DNA of 64,000 nucleotides from Enoplosus armatus. Lineage: Eukaryota > Chordata > Actinopteri > Centrarchiformes > Enoplosidae. Position numbers and translations under genes: made by a program. Below, one piece after another: positions 14,701-27,294 of the stretch. The stretch is taken from contig NC_092200.1 in the NCBI RefSeq assembly GCF_043641665.1, positions 13,088,194-13,152,193 of the forward strand. The letters run 5' to 3'. Below the pieces are notes generated by a model, which had not been told where the DNA came from, made no database searches, and saw nothing but the letters and a program-made list of their open reading frames with translations. The stretch's first letter is position 1. Every line of letters starts with the position of its first letter.

Positions 14701-15364
14701 AAGCCCCTGTGTGTGTAAGTGTGTATGTGTGTGCAAGGTCACATGCATGTGTAACTCTTGGATGTTGGCTCCATGACAGTGTAGAAGACTGCATGATTGG
14801 GTTCACGCTCAGTGAGTACGGGTTTGGCCACAGACAAAATGTCACTTGGAAAATGTCACCAACTAAATGCCATTGCGTGTGTTTGTGTGGGTGTGTGCAT
14901 GCTCACACATACCCTCATATCACACCCAGTACCCAGGTGTCTACAAGCTATCTACAAACTTGGGGTTGCTCTGTTGGCAGCATCACCTTGTCTGGCAACA
15001 TAGCAGTGTAGTAATGGTTAAGTGTTTTCCAAATTCACTGATGAATCTGCAGTGCTGTGTATATTGGCAGAGAGACACAACATCTGGCTTCAATTGACAT
15101 CTTGTTGAGCTCACTGCACATTTTGGCATGCATTTTAAATAAGCACCCAGTAAGTCTTGTTAATTTGTTGTCCATCTTTTCGGTGAGTGTTTTGATGTGA
15201 GAATCTTGTTGGAGCACATGCTCTTTGGAACATTTTGAGTTAGAAAATAGGCTAAATTAGTTACTGTAAGTATGTCATTATAAAAAAATCAGAACAGACA
15301 TACTGAAAGTGAAATGGATACATTCCATTTGATTTTCAAGAGACACAATTTATTCACCCAGCTA

Positions 15365-15701
15365 GGGTTGGTGGTGGCTTAAAGATTAGAGAAATGGCTT
15401 GTGACCAGAAGGCTGCAATTTTGAATTTCTCAGACCAGCTGGGAAATTCTGGGTAGTAAAGTGAATGTGTAAACACTCTGCCTTCTCTCAACACTTACTG
15501 GCAGTGTGCCCTTGAGCAGGGCACTGTCTCTGTTGGCTCCAGTGGAGCAGCTCAGTGATATAAAGTATAGCAGAAGACTGTGGCTATACTGGGCAGCTGC
15601 CAGGTGAGACTGTGTGCAAGTGCATGAATTTGAAGTAGGGTGATGCTGAAAAAGAGCAAGCATGCTCAGCAAAACCCTTCGATGAACAATGGATTAAAAA
15701 A
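15365..15701 (+). mobile_element. tRNA-derived SINE, near full length
   Basis: The 5' end has a tRNA-like head with an A-box-like GTGGCTTAAAGATTAGAG and a decayed B-box region (GCAATTTTGAATTTC). The body follows: CCAGCTGGGAAATTCTGGG, TGCCCTTGAGCAGGGCAC, CAGTGGAGCAGCTCAGTG and GCTGTGGC-like segments. The tail ends ACCCTTCGATGAACAATGGATTAAAAAAA. This body is a common fish SINE type. Two other copies occur in this window (32904-33155 and 60525-60645). Confidence 0.7.
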
Positions 15702-15951
15702 ACACACTTATTCACCCAGAAAGTGTCTTCCCTGCCTTCTGTGTCAGCTCTTTCCCCTCCTGTCCTCTGTCTCAACCACATGATGTGACAGGGGACTCCA
15801 GAAAGGCCCCAAAGGTCATCCGTCCGCTGGCAATCACAAACACTAGTTTTGATAGATTAGCCTGTACAGGCACACGCAAACCCTTGCGTGTTCATGCTAA
15901 CACAGACCCGGGCAGACATATGTAGACACAGGCGCAAGTGCTTGCTCCAAT

Positions 15952-15980
15952 AACACACACACGCACACACACACACACAC
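15952..15980. repeat. (AC)n microsatellite
   Basis: AC run with one ACGC interruption. Confidence 0.93.
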
Positions 15981-16364
15981 GAGAGTATGCACATGAACAC
16001 AGTTTAAAGGAAGGAGACCCAAAATTCAGCTGAAATTATAAAAGCAACAAAGCGTCTAACTCTGAACCAAGTCTAAGTAGACAAGACAAGTAGTATACAA
16101 ATGCCCACTGACAGGCAACGTTGTAGACACGAGTGCAGCAACAGCCAATACGCTTGAAGGCTTATACATTCACTTCTCCCTTGTATAAAAGACAGCAGTT
16201 GACCACTTTTCTATTTAATGGATTTGAATTCATGAAAAAGAGAAACAAGTAAAGGGGTAGCTGTCGTCAAGGACAAGCCTTTTATCAGCACATAAGGGGA
16301 ACAAAGGGACATGTTGGACATGTGTCCTTTTGGCACTGTCCTCTTAAGGAGATGAAGAGTAAGA

Positions 16365-16378
16365 GCGCGCGCGCGCAC

Positions 16379-16445
<67 letters not shown>
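16365..16445. repeat. (GC)6(AC)n compound microsatellite
   Basis: GC alternation (16365-16376) runs directly into about 34 AC units with one CG interruption. The whole 81 bp is alternating purine-pyrimidine, the classic Z-DNA-prone sequence. Confidence 0.95.
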
Positions 16446-16447
<2 letters not shown>

Positions 16448-17080
16448 GAATAAGCACATCTTATCCTACATTCTATACCACTGTAGTGTTGTTGGCTTTG
16501 AAAAGGAGAGGAAGGGGGCAGGTCACTGGCTACTTAACAGTGGATAGTGGCTTCAAGTTCATGTCTGTCTATGGCTGTGTAATCCCATATGTGTGAATGT
16601 AGTCTGTGTAGGTTCCTCAGTCTGGCTAAATTGTCTGCGTGTCTGCAATTGAAAGTATATATGTTTTTCTTCTGCAGTGCACAGTGCACATGCACACGAG
16701 GATGTGCATGCATGTGTAAGAACATATGTACAGTACGTGTGTGTGCAGGTTCATGTGAGCATTTGAGTATGTGTGACTGTGTGTGTTTGACAGATACAGT
16801 ATGTAAGTCACTAAGCCTAAACCAGAGCGACAAGCATGACAATGATAAAATCGCAGACAGGCCCTTCGGCACAGTTTTCTATGATGGGCAAAGGGCTTAA
16901 CAAGCTCCTCTGCCAGCTCCTTTCTTGGAGTTCATTCACACCGTTAAAATAAAGCATTCACAATTCCAACAAAGCAACACAAAGTGTGTGGCCCATTTAA
17001 TGTGAAGTGAATCGACACAGACACAATGCCACATGCAAACACAGACATACAGCATGATGCAGGGAAAAAGTGTAGTAACT

Positions 17081-17108
17081 TGTGTGTGTGTGTGTGAGAG
17101 AGAGAGAT
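17081..17108. repeat. (TG)8(AG)n compound microsatellite
   Basis: TG run passing directly into an AG run. Confidence 0.93.
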
Positions 17109-17109
17109 A

Positions 17110-18930
17110 CAGTAAGCAGTTGCAGTAACTAGTTTCTTTTGGTAATATGATTTTTCATACTTCTTCTATTAAACCCTCACTGCTTCCTCCTACCCTCCCC
17201 ACTCCAGGTGTAGATAACATGATGACTGCAAGGGCTGGTGATCATCACAGTAAAATGTCAAGTGCTCGTTTTCATTTAGAATGTAGCAGCAAAGTGAGGA
17301 TTTGTGTCAACAAAAATGTCACTTATATCAAGCTTTAATCCTCTCGAGGCTCCGTTTGACCGGTCATCTTTATAACGATGACACTGGCAGGGGGCCATTT
17401 CACATGATGTTGGCTTTTGTTATTTTTGTTTGAGCTACATTTTAAACATAACATTAACATTAGTTTAAGGCCTTAATTTAACTGCATTCAAAGCTTTATT
17501 AAAATATGTGATTAACATTCTGTAACATTATCATTCGGTAATTAAATCATTTTTACAGGCTCTCTATTCGTTTTTCCTCAACGAAATCGAAGAATAAGGC
17601 AACTATGTAGACTATTCACCGCATGTATTTTTTTAAAAAGTGTATGTCCGCAGGCGTCGGAATTTCAGCCTTTGTCATTCTTGTTCTAATAGTGCATGTG
17701 TCTCTGAATTAAATACACTTTATGAGTTATTTTACTTGAACATCACAGTGTTTCCCTAGCATAGTCACAATATCAGTACTACCATGACATTTCTTAGTTT
17801 TATCAAACTGAATGGGGAATCAGATTAACTGCTCATTTTCAGTGAATTGGAAGCTACGATGATTCACCGCTCTGAGAAGCGTTATTTTTCTGCCGGGACA
17901 CAGCGCTGAACAGATTGCCATTTGCCACCACGTGAGCAGGCTCTCATAAATCTGTAACAGGCCGACGCTGCCCCTCACACGTCTCTAAATCAAACAAATT
18001 AAATATATTGAGAGATTTATTGTTGCTTTTAGACAAACTCAGATGAGCTTAATAGCAGGCAGTGACAGACATGCTTGGGGCAGTAGGTTGTGGGTGTGAG
18101 AAAAGGACACTACTGACTACTACTTTTGATGATGATATTGTAATCTCTGTAAGAAAAGGTTTGATTATGAATTATATCCACAGTAGGGTGTTTAGACACG
18201 TTATATATCAATCACAAATTCCCCTGTAGATACACAAACAATTTGCCATAACAATCAACTTATTGAGTACTAAGAAGATCAAATAATTCAAAAGACATAA
18301 ACACTGCAATTCTGGGTATCCCAGCTATAAGACTCTATTATCCATAAGGGATTCTATTAATCAGGACATGCGCTCACCCAGGATTTTGAAACGACAGTGA
18401 TATTTACACTGATATTATCACTGTGCATCTGCATTGCAGGCTTCGGCCATAATGTTGCTAAATAGCAGACAATAAGCGTCCTCTGCAGAGGTGCACTCAA
18501 TTTGCTACTTCTCCACACAGTGATGAACAACTGGCAAGTGTGTGGGAACATGTTGGTGCCTGTATGCACCAAGTATCAAGTGCACCAAGGTCTTTAATAT
18601 TATCAGGAGATTCTGTGTAGAGATTTGAGTCCTTGAATTAGTAATCATTTTGTTATCATGTAAGCCATAAAATGAAATAACATGAATCAGTGCATCAATT
18701 ATGCTTTCTCATACAGTTACTCACTAAACATATCACTGTAACACAACTCTTATACGTATGCTGCACAAAAGTCTGTCTGACAACTGTACCCTGCATCTTC
18801 ATCTTTTTCATTGATTGTAAAGAATTTCCACACCAGATTATTTGCAAAAGCGTAGCCTACAGTCTACAACTCCCTCCTGTTGTTGTGTAGAGCTCAGATG
18901 GATCATTTGTAACAGTCTGTACCAAACTGT
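17110..18930. other. Intron 2 sequence without recognised gene
   Basis: Mostly unique. 17880-18000 has a higher CpG count and an E-box CACGTG (17929-17934) and could be regulatory. Otherwise nothing definable until the RE1 at 18937. Confidence 0.6.
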
Positions 18931-18936
18931 GCCACA

Positions 18937-18957
18937 ACCGCTGTCCATGGTGCTGAT
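18937..18957 (-). promoter_or_regulatory. Second RE1/NRSE site for REST (intron 2)
   Basis: On the minus strand the sequence is ATCAGCACC, then AT, then GGACAGCGGT. The 18-bp core TCAGCACC-AT-GGACAGCG is perfect against the RE1 consensus. Mismatches are confined to the outermost bases (first, and last two). It has the same orientation as the intron 1 site and the same AT spacer. The surrounding sequence shows no repeat signature. Confidence 0.72.
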
Positions 18958-19937
18958 CCTGGGACTGCCAGGAAGGCACAAATGTAAGAAAGCAGTAAAT
19001 TCAGCTGTTTATTGTGTGTATTGCTGTTTCTGGGCATCACCTGGGTCATCTTTGAGGCTGTGGCACTCTTGCAAACTTAAACTGAATTAATCACCTGATT
19101 TATCAATTAGGCTAAAAGTAACTAAAGCTAGTGTGTGTATAAAAGGGAAAATAAGCCTCAGGTGAGATTTTAAACTAAGATTTTAGTTCAGTGAAAAGTT
19201 TTTTGCACCGATATTATCTTTTAAAATACACTCAATATGTGAGCCCTATAAATTTCATTCTAATTTGTAATGGGTTTGAGGCCCTTTGTGTGATTTTGTA
19301 TTGCTAGGCAGTGGGGCCCCTGCAGGGGTGTAAGTACTTTACATCACAGCTTATTAGTTAGTGGAATATAATTCAATGACAGATCAGGACCACTCCTCGC
19401 TAGACCTGGCTGTAAGCAGAGATATGTGGTAGTGTTAATACATCTTTAACACAGCTTGTGCTGCAAGTATCACATGAAGTGTTGCCCCATCTATACACAG
19501 AGACATGTCAACATAAGACATGTCCTTTTCAGGAGCGCTCAACTGCTTTAACAAGTACGATCAGTGTGGGCAAAGCATGCTGCGCTTTTACCTTAACTGC
19601 TACACAATTTTCCGAAAGACAGTTTGAATGTTGAGAGGTGCGCAGTAATTCCTGTTTTTAGGACTTCTATATCTGTTTATTTTTCTCCTATTTTCTCCTC
19701 TTTTGATGTAAACACTATGATCAAGGTGAGGCTAACACACAACCACACTTAGATGAACACAAAGACAAACTGGCACAGAACCACAAGGAAAGCCTTCTGC
19801 TCTATGCACACATTCAGACAAAGACATGCATACATAAACAACACAAAGCAGCGGTCAGATCAACAAACAAACAAGAGCACATCCACAAGGAATGCATTCT
19901 TATGCTCTCTCTATATACAGGGTGCATATACACTTTA

Positions 19938-19969
19938 TACACACACACACACACACATATATACACACA
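19938..19969. repeat. (AC)n with AT interruption
   Basis: AC run, ATATAT, then ACACAC. Confidence 0.9.
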
Positions 19970-19990
19970 AAGTTACACTTCTCTATAAAA

Positions 19991-20037
19991 ACTGGAGATC
20001 TATGGTAGTCAACAAATGTGTTGACTAGATCTCCAGT
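19991..20037. repeat. Near-perfect 47-nt hairpin
   Basis: Outer arms ACTGGAGATCTA and TAGATCTCCAGT (12 bp, perfect) and inner arms GTCAACA and TGTTGAC (7 bp, perfect) enclose the loop AATG. A 5-nt bulge TGGTA (20003-20007) lies on the left arm only. Total stem is 19 bp. It could be a transposon relic or an RNA hairpin. No family recognised. Confidence 0.85.
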
Positions 20038-20179
20038 CTTTGAGAGGAAAGTCTCATTTGTGGGTTGTGTACACAAACAGAGATGTAATCTCTGAAGGCA
20101 AACAGAGAGCTGGCGACTCCACCACTAATTGGCAACAGAGAGGCTGTCACTGAGTGGAAAAAGAACACCGTAGCCATGT

Positions 20180-20290
20180 CATCTCATTAGAAAGAGAAAG
20201 AGAGAAAGAGAGGAAAAAACTGACTGAGGAGAGGAGGTTTAAGCAAGAGGAGAGAGAAGGAAAGAGTGGGGGAAGAGAGGGGGGAGTAAA
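20180..20290 (+). repeat. Purine-rich (GA) low-complexity tract
   Basis: AGAAAGAGAAAGAGAG-type sequence on the plus strand with few pyrimidines. Confidence 0.85.
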
Positions 20291-21700
20291 GCTAAAATAA
20301 AAGCTGGGAAAATCAGCATGCAAATTAAAAGGCACACAAACAATCACAAACACGTAAATACATGCACACATATGCATAGAAATCCTGCATAGAAATATAT
20401 GATGAATCTGTAAATCAATGGGTGCATTTGCATATGTTTGAGTCAAAGTATGAAAAAAAAGACAATCACTATCCATACTGTCTTTAATTCAAATCAGTTC
20501 ACTATACCACATACAAAAACATTTTTATCTCTCAGTCTTCTCTTTATTTTGCTTTTCTGATAAAAAAAAACAATCGTCTAACAAACAGCTAACAATCGTC
20601 AGAGGTAATACAGCAAAATACCACCCTTGATCACTAATTTACACAACAAGTGAATCCATACAGTTCTGGTTAGAGATTCCTAACCACTAGATTTTCACTG
20701 TGCGAATGCAATGGATGCAGAAATTCATATCAGATTCAATATTGCTAGTTGAAGGCAGGATATGCGGATAATAATATCTCTCACATGGATTTATGAATTG
20801 TGGCCTTGAGTCAACACTGGTGGCAAACTAAGTAGTGAATCCCATACTGTCAGGTATCCAAGGTAACAAAAAGGTTGTAAATTATAGTCACCCTGTGACA
20901 GTCAGCTCACATTGCAAAATCTAAGAGGAGATCTGTTGTAGTTTGTTGTCTGGATGCCCTAAAATTTGGGGACGGAAAACTGGTTTTGGATAGGGGCATT
21001 CATGTGAACCATAAATGGGAAAGATTTTATGTTTCTTTCTTAACTATGGGTGACCAAAGACAGAACTGTGTGCTACATTGCCCTAGGACATTGCAATGTT
21101 AGTTCCTATCTCATTAGGGATCCTGCAGGGCACAGTTTGTGGACCACCAGATATTCTGACTACATCAGCATCTGAATAAATCCAAGTAACACAGAAATTT
21201 AACTAATAATAAAATGTTGGTTTGATTTTGTGTGTAAGCCAACCACCCAACACCCATAATGTCTCTACATTGTCTACATCTGACTGCAATTTAAGGGTTA
21301 AGATAACATAATATTTATGATTGGTTTTAAAAAGTAAAGATAACCTCCACTTTCAAAATAAAGAGGTGGATAAACCTCTGCAGGTTTACCTTCCAGAGAA
21401 CACTTTTACTTGAGCAACTGTGGATCTTTCTGGCTTCAAACTACCAATTATTAGGTCTCTAGCTAATAATGTGTGTAAGATTAAGAGTACAACTTAAGCT
21501 AAGGAAAAGGAAAACATATGTGACCACATGTTCACAATGGCAGCTTCTTAAGTCCCCTAAGGCCAATTGGTTTCATATGACATAAGTCAGTAGATTTGCA
21601 AAATGACATGCAGAGGCCACCATTGAGTAGCTGGATCAACTTTGCTGCATTACCAGGCTTAGTGTGACTCCAGTGTATCCATGCCCATATCTGACACATC

Positions 21701-21731
21701 TGTGTGTGTGTGTGTGTGCGTGTGTGCGCGC

Positions 21732-21762
<31 letters not shown>

Positions 21763-21764
21763 CA
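21701..21764. repeat. (TG)n compound microsatellite with GCGCGC core
   Basis: 64 bp of TG/GC alternation (TG run, GCGCGC, longer TG run). Strong Z-DNA-type alternation. Confidence 0.95.
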
Positions 21765-24202
21765 TGCTTGAGAACGAGCGAGAGAATGTTGTTAACTGTC
21801 AAACTTTCTTTCCTCTCTGCAATGCATCATTAGGTAGGAACATGGCTCCCGGCCCCCCTCTGAGCGAGATGAAGGCTAGGAGGGACTGACGGGAGGAGGG
21901 AGGGAGGATGACAGGGAGAGAATGATAAAAAAAGAGGAGAGTAGAGGGGAGGAAAAGCTGCAGTGGATGACAGCAGGGGGGTTATGTGCACAGATGAGAC
22001 GTGAGAGAGCAACATACAAAGCAGTGTTATATAGACTGGGAGCCAGAGAGAGAGGGCAGGGAGCGAAGAAACGCAACAGAAGTGGAGGGAAAGAAAAATG
22101 ATTGATTCATGTAATTAATTCCTGATTTAAACATTTTATTGTTTAATAATGTGACTGGTCTGCTTTTTGAAAAACACTTGCAATTTGCAGCACAAAGTTG
22201 AACAAACTGAATAAATAGACAGCAAAAGTTTTTTTTCCAAAGTGTGTATGTCTGAGCATATTGCTGCTGTGAGGGGACATATTCATATTCTAAGCCACAA
22301 TGTCTCACAAATAAATCCTGCTCTTAGCTCGACTACCATCCACTTTTCAGATTATCCAAAAGCTTTTGAAAATGTTTCAGTGATTTCTTCTCAATTTCAG
22401 TCACAAGACCAAACATACTCACTCTCTGTATATGTATGCATATACAGCATATGCGTGTATTCCTATGTACAGTGTGTCAGCGTGTGCACATAGCATCTCT
22501 TTGTAATGCTGTCACCCACTGAGAGAGTTGTTCATGGTGGAGGTTACCCACAGTGCAATGCTCTGTCAGTAATCATGGGGGGGTTGATGACTCACTGTCA
22601 TCTCTTTGATGCACAGCATCACATTGCTTTTGCCTCTCTATTACTCAGATAAGTAAAGGGACGGATAAACTAAGAGAAAACAGAACAGAACAGAAGAATG
22701 CTATAAAAATGTTTTACATTTCACTACTCACCATGCACAACGACTTAGGATGAGGGGATTTGTGATATGAAGAGGAAAGAAATAGATGGAGGGAAGGATG
22801 GAGGGAGAGAGTCGGAGGGGTGAAGGACGGACTATAAAGAATGTCTGCTTTAGATGCAGTTTGTCCCCTAGATTTGTCATCTGACACCATCCCTCAAACT
22901 CAGCACTTTTAGTGGAGAGGGACTGCTGAGTGCTTCCCCTCGAGAGGACACATACACACCCACCCACACATAGACATGCACACACAAAAACACAAATGCA
23001 CAGGTAGCATCTTCACAATGTTGAACAAGTAGAGCCATTTTAAAAATGGTACGGAATTCCTTCATACCATTTGAAAAACCAGATTTTCTTCTTCTGAAAT
23101 TCTGTCATTAGCCACCCATTTATTAAATACAATTAAATAAAGCACCAAAACATAATGTATTATACCTTACATGGCCAACTGAGCTGAGCATGATGCATGT
23201 TTCTGAAAAGTCTACAAGTTTCCCATCTCTGGTCAGATAAGTAAAGAAACTGGTCAAGCAGACCAAGTTCAAGACACTGTCTGCCAAGATGAAACATGAA
23301 GCATCTGCCTGCATCCAGCCAAAAACGTCTCTCGGCTCCTTAGTTTAGACATTATATATTCCTCTTTATGTGGAAAAAAATTGAATCTTCAGAGAGAGAT
23401 CAAAAAACAAATGGTAAAATCACAAACAGCTGGGGGAATAGAGCCAGAAAGAGATGACATAGACACACTGCTTAAGAAATGGACTTCAAGACACACAGAA
23501 GTGAAGATAGAAATCTGCCTACACGCAAACATACAAGTAAAAAAATACATATAGAAAATATGAAATTCTAATCAACCATTGTACACTTTTCATCCCTCTC
23601 CTCAAGGAGATCCAGTGAGCAGAGAGGAACAGTGGCACAGTGTCTGAACAAACTGTCATCTAATCACTTTGTTTTATGACTTCTCATATGTCTTGTGACT
23701 GGATGTTAGCGATTATGGCATTATTGATCAAAGCTGTCAAAAGCCTACAGGAAAATTGCAGTTTGAACACTTCCTCAACCGCCAACCTCTTGTGAGAAGG
23801 TGAGCCACTTCATATACTTCGGTTCTTTAGCAGTCTCTTTGCAATCTAGTTTGTTCAAACAGTTCAGCCTGCGAGGAGAAGAAATATAATTTCATAAATC
23901 CTCTCTAAATTAAAACGTGAAGGAGTGGGTATTGACGGAAGCGAGTTAATCCTGCTGTGAATAGGGACAGGAGTGGGCTTTGGAAAATATAAATAATATT
24001 TGCAGAATTAAGACACAGTCCACTGTACACACAACACACTAACAGCATACACTGTATACACACCCACATACACACACATCAATTAACACAGTGTGAAAGA
24101 ATATTTTACGAATGTATACATATGCAGGCAGAGACAAACCCACAGACAGAAATACTTGGGAAGACATCAGCACAGTATATGAATAAGATACAATATCACA
24201 TA

Positions 24203-24219
24203 TACACACACACACACAG
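24203..24219. repeat. (AC)8 microsatellite
   Basis: Short AC run within an AC-rich 24030-24240 stretch. Confidence 0.85.
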
Positions 24220-26103
24220 TATGGATACACATACTCACTGAAAACTGAATGTGGAAAGCTCTCAGGTGATTTTTTCCACTGTATTGTCTTCCTTCCTTCC
24301 TTCTTCTTTTTAAAATGTAATTTCCTAAAGCTTATAAATGCAGCATAACATTCATGAGCCAATAAATGACCTTCAAGCATACTGCAGCACCATGAGAAAA
24401 AAAATAAAGAAAACAAAAGGCAATGCAATAAATCTGTTTTATTCTGAGTGGATGGTTGAGTCTGGTGCTCTGTGCTGGGTTATTGCTTTGCAAACCCATG
24501 CAGCTGATATATGGAATGGGTGGAGATAGTTGGAGTGAGGTCGTTGATAGGTTTATTGAAATGTCACTGTGAGTTGTGCATGTGTAAACACTCTAGCCTG
24601 AAGAGGGCTGTAAGATGACTCAGCTTAATTGTGTGTGTTTGTACGTTCTATTTACCAGTTTGTTGTGTGTATGTCAGACATGGGTTAAACAGAATTTGCA
24701 CATAATTCATAGTGATGGTTTTAAAAAATCTTATAATGCAAGGCGACAGGACAACAATGTATAGGAAGGTGCAATGTGTGCCAAGGAAACTGTATTTGCT
24801 ACAGACCTTGGTCTACCACCGTGTTGCTGATTTAAAATATCACATGATTGTTTATGCTGCCCTGGGGAAAAGCATCTCCATTTCGTTCTCCTAATGGTTA
24901 TATTCAACCATGCTCACTCCTCTCCAGCTGCGGCCTGGAAATACTTCTCTCTGGACATCATAAACTTTATATCTCATAAAAAACTGTATAGCAAGGAAAA
25001 CACCTGTCAGAAATACTAGTGACCCACATTGTTTTTTGACTCACAATTCTATGAGGACTCATGTCTACTATAGACAACCTTATATTTGTGCTGTGTTCTT
25101 TTCTGTTTTCTTCTGCTCTTTAGTGTTTGTTTCTAATACTTTTGGGGAAAAGGGGCTATATTTTTACATTTCTGAAGAACAGATTTCCAGCAGAACAGTA
25201 GGAAGCAGAGGAGACTGATGTTGTTGATCACTCCAAATATTAACATACAACATTCCACATATGCTTGGATGAGCAGATGAGACATTATTACTCCTATTTA
25301 TTGACTACAAGTTATTTTAGAAGACAATAATATTTGTGCAAGTATGCTACAGCTACAGTAACTTGCCATACAAAAATGTGTTTCCATTATTACAATCTCG
25401 TCTGTGGTTTTTTTTAAAGTTATTTAAAAAGTTTTATTAGCCTTGTTTGGGTACATTTAGGTGCACACAATAAAGGCAGCAAATTTGAGAAAAGAAATAG
25501 TCTATTTAAGCTGTTACTGCACAAACAGACAGCTCTATATAATGATCCCTCTGATGCACCACTCCCTCCACCTCCGCGCGAACAGGTTTGTTCGGAGCCA
25601 AGACATTACAAAAATGGTACTGTGCTGGTATCTATACCCCAGCTTGCTCTGGATGACAATAGAGCTCTAAGAATGATTGGAAAATGACATTTAATGTCTG
25701 AATATATTCAGAGAAGGTGCTTCACTCCGTTTCAAATTACCATAACAGTGTGATAAAATGATATTCCTTGGTCACATTTCAAGATTAAAAGCAACCAATA
25801 GTATGAGGCTCAAGGGTCAAAGCCATAGTTCGCAGATGATAGATAAAAGATGCCTGTTGAAGAGCAAAAAGTAATTAAGGAGTTGGCTGATGTGATTACC
25901 CCCAACCCCACCCCTCTCCTTTCCCACTATGTTCCTGATTTCATGTTAGGTGGTGTTAGTTGCAAAGAGCAACCTTTTACAGCCTCTGTTATCTAATTGA
26001 GGGCTGGATGGAAAGCACTTTAGCTTTTAGCATTTGCTCCATAATGGGAAAGGGCATGAGAGAAGACAATAAGGGCTAGAGATGCATGCAAGTGCAAAAA
26101 ACA

Positions 26104-26121
26104 TGTGTGTGTGTGTGTGTG
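26104..26121. repeat. (TG)9 microsatellite
   Basis: Short TG run. Confidence 0.9.
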
Positions 26122-26669
26122 CATGTCTTTGCACATAATACAACAGAGCAACTGGCCAGACAAAATTGATTCACACACCTTTGTATTCATCTTGTGTCTT
26201 GTTCCGCAGTCCTTTGAGATCATGTTTGCCTGTATTTCTTTTTGTCGCAATTCCTTAAATTCCTTACTTGTTACTCCTTCTGTTATCCATCCTTCCAAGT
26301 ATCAATCTGCATCACCATGAAAATTCATATCGCGCATGATTACTTATCTGTCAGACACCGTTACCAGCTCTGGTTTATATGAAGTTGCCACCTGCTGCCA
26401 TGGTCTGTACAGAATAGCCCAGCACCGCAGACATCAAGGTACAGGTTTATATTTATTCTACCTGAAATACTATATACCTTATTGCATCAGTCATTAATAT
26501 TCATTAATATTGCTGCTAGATTACTGTCACTATTTGAAAGGAACTAAAACATTTGTTTGCCTTGCAAGGCGCCATCTGTCTCATAGAATGTGTATTTCTA
26601 TGGTAAATGTAACAAATACAAAAACAATTATTTATAATTGTTTGTTTTGGGGTTTTTTTTGGGCTTCAG

Positions 26670-27056
26670 CTACAGAAGCTCCTTATTTTCCTCTTCGGTT
26701 CCCATCATTTTCCCTTCTTTGCTTCTTTTATCTCCCCTTCTTTGCCTCCTTCATTTGTCATTCCTTCCAAAATCCATCCCTGCCTCCTTCACACGTCATT
26801 CACTCTTCTATCTCCTGTCTTCAGATAGTTTCTTCTCTCCGGAACTGCTTTCTATTTCTGTCACACTTCTTTCACCTTTCTATCCATCTTAAGTCCTGAG
26901 CCCTTTCCTCTGGCACTTCCTGCTACCTTTCCTTCTGACCGCCTTTATTTCCTTCCATCCATCCACTGATCTTTTCTTGATCTTGCTCCTTCCGTTTCAC
27001 ACTTCTTTCTACCTTCCACCTATTTCCTGTGTTCTTGTCTTCCCTCAGCAAAAGTC
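26670..27056 (+). repeat. Pyrimidine-rich tract
   Basis: CTTCCTTC/TCCTTC-type sequence on the plus strand for nearly 390 bp. Open frames here are Ser/Phe/Leu/Pro-rich artefacts. Confidence 0.8.
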
Positions 27057-27263
27057 AAAAAAAAAAATCCCTTTGGACCATTTCCATATTGTTTCTTCAA
27101 TGCTAAACTACTACTGTTTTGTGAGGCCAACTATGGTATGATAAAAATATGCTTGAGTCCAAATCTACTTGCAGTAGATGAGCTACAGTCCCACTAGGTC
27201 TTCCTAGATTTGTGTTAGGGATTATCCATATGTAAGCAATGGGGTAAGCCTTGTAGACAGAGA

Positions 27264-27294
27264 GTGTGTGTGTTTGTGAGAGAGAGAGAGAGTG
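27264..27294. repeat. (GT)n(GA)n compound microsatellite
   Basis: GT run followed by a GA run. Confidence 0.9.

Larger units (their letters stand above)
20291..26103. other. Intron 2 sequence without recognised gene
   Basis: Unique intronic DNA interrupted by the TG/GC tract at 21701 and purine-rich sequence at 21880-22070 and 22760-22820. No exon or RNA gene recognised. Confidence 0.65.
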
